A stretch of 62,573 nt of DNA from Arenimonas fontis. GTDB lineage: Bacteria; Pseudomonadota; Gammaproteobacteria; Xanthomonadales; Xanthomonadaceae. Made by a program: the position numbers and the translations under genes. This document shows positions 61,371 through 62,573 of the stretch, piece by piece. Below the pieces are notes generated by a model. The model did not search any database, was not told where the DNA came from, and saw only the letters and a program-made list of their open reading frames with translations. Position 1 is the stretch's first letter, and every line of letters begins with the position of its first letter. The DNA lies in contig NZ_VUOD01000011.1 of NCBI RefSeq assembly GCF_008386465.1, positions 1 to 62,573 of the forward strand. The letters run 5' to 3'.

Positions 61371-62417
61371 ATGAGAAAGGTCGTGAAAGCCCTGGTGCTG
61401 GCGCTGGCCTGCGGCGTGGCCGCGCCTGTCATGGCGGAGGAAGCACTGGCGACCGATCCGGCCCGGCAGCAGGCCATGACCCGCTACTACCTCGCCGCCG
61501 CAGAAGCCGAGGGTGAGCCGATCTCCGACCTGATGCTGCTCGAGATGCTGCGGCCGGATAGTGGCTTCATCGCCGAGCCGACCGAAGCGGCCCAGGCCGC
61601 GCGCCTGCAGCTGGTCCGCCGCCGGCTGGAAGCCCGTGTCGAGGCCGCCAGCCGGCATGACCCGGCCGTCCTGGCCCAGCGCCTGGGCTGTGACGGCCAA
61701 AACGTCAATACCGAGACTTGCGTCCGCAATCTGGACCACCTGGCCGAACTGGCCGGCGACAATGCTTACTACCACCTCGTGGGCATGTCCTACGCCTGGA
61801 TGCGCAACGACGCCGAGCGCTTCTTCCGGCACGCTGAACTGGCCGCTGTCGCCCCGGAGTACAAGCCGGAGATCTGGCGTCACCTGGATGCCTATCGCGA
61901 TCGCCTGCGGCACGCCCCGGTACAAATGCTGCCCGAACACGCGGAAAACCCCGCGCTTCCGCTGTCGGACATCCAGGCGATGAGCCTGGCTGCGGCGGTC
62001 GCCCTGCCCGCCTTCCACTACTTCAGCCAGCCCTGCCGGGAAGCCGAGGGCCAGCTGCGCCAGCATTGCCTGGCGATCGCCATGAAGATGGTCGGGCAGG
62101 ACGATTCCCTCATCGACCTGTACATCGGCGAGTCCGTGGTGCGCGCGTTGGGCGACGAAGCGCAGAAGACCTGGGCCCGCGAGCGCCGTCGAGGGGCCGC
62201 CTGGCTGACGGAAGCGATCACACCCGTGCTCGCCGACATCGAGGGCGATCCCGAGGCCATCGTTACCTACTTCGACCTGTTGACGGGCGAAGGCGAACTG
62301 GCGGCCATGCGCTGGATCGCCGAAACCCGGGGTCTGCCGGTCACACCGCCGGCCGACTGGGTCGACCGCAGCGAGCGTGAGCGGACCGCCGGCGACGCAC
62401 CGAAGGCCCCTCGCTGA
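61371..62417 (+). CDS. Secreted protein of unknown function
   Basis: This 348-residue protein has a signal peptide (RKVVKALVLALACGVAAPVMA), so it is probably periplasmic. The mature part is helical and contains CDGQNVNTETCVRNLDHLAELAGDNAYYHLVGMSYAWM in pieces that recall Sel1- or TPR-like helical repeats; four cysteines fall in two pairs (about 114/122 and 235/243). No catalytic motif or named family was recognised. AGGAAGGA precedes the ATG. It is flanked on both sides by 13-bp repeat arrays in opposite orientation, which might mark it as a movable or recombination-prone cargo. Confidence 0.7.
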   Translation: MRKVVKALVLALACGVAAPVMAEEALATDPARQQAMTRYYLAAAEAEGEPISDLMLLEMLRPDSGFIAEPTEAAQAARLQLVRRRLEARVEAASRHDPAVLAQRLGCDGQNVNTETCVRNLDHLAELAGDNAYYHLVGMSYAWMRNDAERFFRHAELAAVAPEYKPEIWRHLDAYRDRLRHAPVQMLPEHAENPALPLSDIQAMSLAAAVALPAFHYFSQPCREAEGQLRQHCLAIAMKMVGQDDSLIDLYIGESVVRALGDEAQKTWARERRRGAAWLTEAITPVLADIEGDPEAIVTYFDLLTGEGELAAMRWIAETRGLPVTPPADWVDRSERERTAGDAPKAPR

Positions 62418-62433
62418 CTGAAACCAGAGTCAG

Positions 62434-62573
62434 GGGTCAGACCCTGGGGTCAGATCAAAGGGTCAGATCAAAGGGTCAGATCAAAGGGTCAGATCAAAGG
62501 GTCAGATCAAAGGGTCAGATCAAAGGGTCAGATCAAAGGGTCAGATCAAAGGGTCAGATCAAAGGGTCAGATC
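62434..62573 (+). repeat. 13-bp tandem array, runs off the window end
   Basis: GGGGTCAGACCC (62434-62444) leads into nine full tandem copies of GGGTCAGATCAAA starting at 62447 and a tenth cut by the window end. The copies are exact, indicating recent expansion. No spacers, so not a CRISPR. The unit differs by one base from the inverted repeat pair at 61249-61274. Confidence 0.95.

Noticed and set aside
62447-62573. Possible CRISPR array
   Set aside because: The units are only 13 bases, directly adjacent with no spacers, and no cas gene is present.

Overview
The window is a GC-rich (roughly 70%) bacterial chromosome segment around a replication origin. The run mnmE, yidC, rnpA and rpmH on the minus strand, divergent from dnaA, dnaN, recF and gyrB, identifies the oriC neighbourhood. 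The DnaA N-terminus, the tonB-exbB-exbD-exbD-pdxJ cluster close behind gyrB, and the two TonB-type proteins suggest a Gammaproteobacterium of the Xanthomonadales/Lysobacterales. This rests on remembered gene order and protein character, not on a search.

Layout. 1-6.3 kb: the tail of an ISL3-type transposase, a YadG/YadH ABC exporter, a ferredoxin-NADP reductase, and a hydrolase-NatA-NatB operon. 6.3-18.2 kb: a TonB-domain lipoprotein and the origin block, with an oriC candidate between dnaA and dnaN. 18.2-26.5 kb: envelope genes, namely a CPBP protease, an inactive-transglutaminase/7TM protein with an ATP-grasp ligase, a TPR protein, and TonB-ExbB-ExbD-ExbD, then pdxJ. 26.6-42.3 kb: a beta-propeller diguanylate cyclase, small membrane proteins, cardiolipin synthase, a radical SAM protein, a 2OG oxygenase, fructose bisphosphatase, a DUF4010/MgtC-like protein, a NarL-type two-component system, a Rieske/FAD reductase, and phenylalanine hydroxylase divergent from an Lrp regulator. 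42.3-50.6 kb: two more diguanylate cyclases, a rhomboid protease, a TerC protein behind a yybP-ykoY (Mn2+) riboswitch, an rRNA methyltransferase, an MFS exporter and GTP cyclohydrolase I. 50.6-62.6 kb: a large fused indolepyruvate ferredoxin oxidoreductase, a REC-EAL phosphodiesterase with a hybrid kinase, gamma-glutamyltransferase, an AEC carrier, an unknown secreted protein, and a 13-bp tandem array that runs off the end.

The genes fall into four functional groups: replication and translation housekeeping; energised outer-membrane uptake (TonB/ExbBD plus a TPR protein); c-di-GMP signalling (three GGDEF proteins, one EAL protein, one hybrid kinase); and aromatic amino acid use (PhhA, Lrp, indolepyruvate oxidoreductase, with FolE supplying pterin precursor). 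No tRNA, rRNA or CRISPR array was recognised. The least explained elements are the dispersed GGGTCAG-type repeats, which flank the unknown gene near the right end in inverted orientation, and the ligase/inactive-transglutaminase pair behind gyrB.
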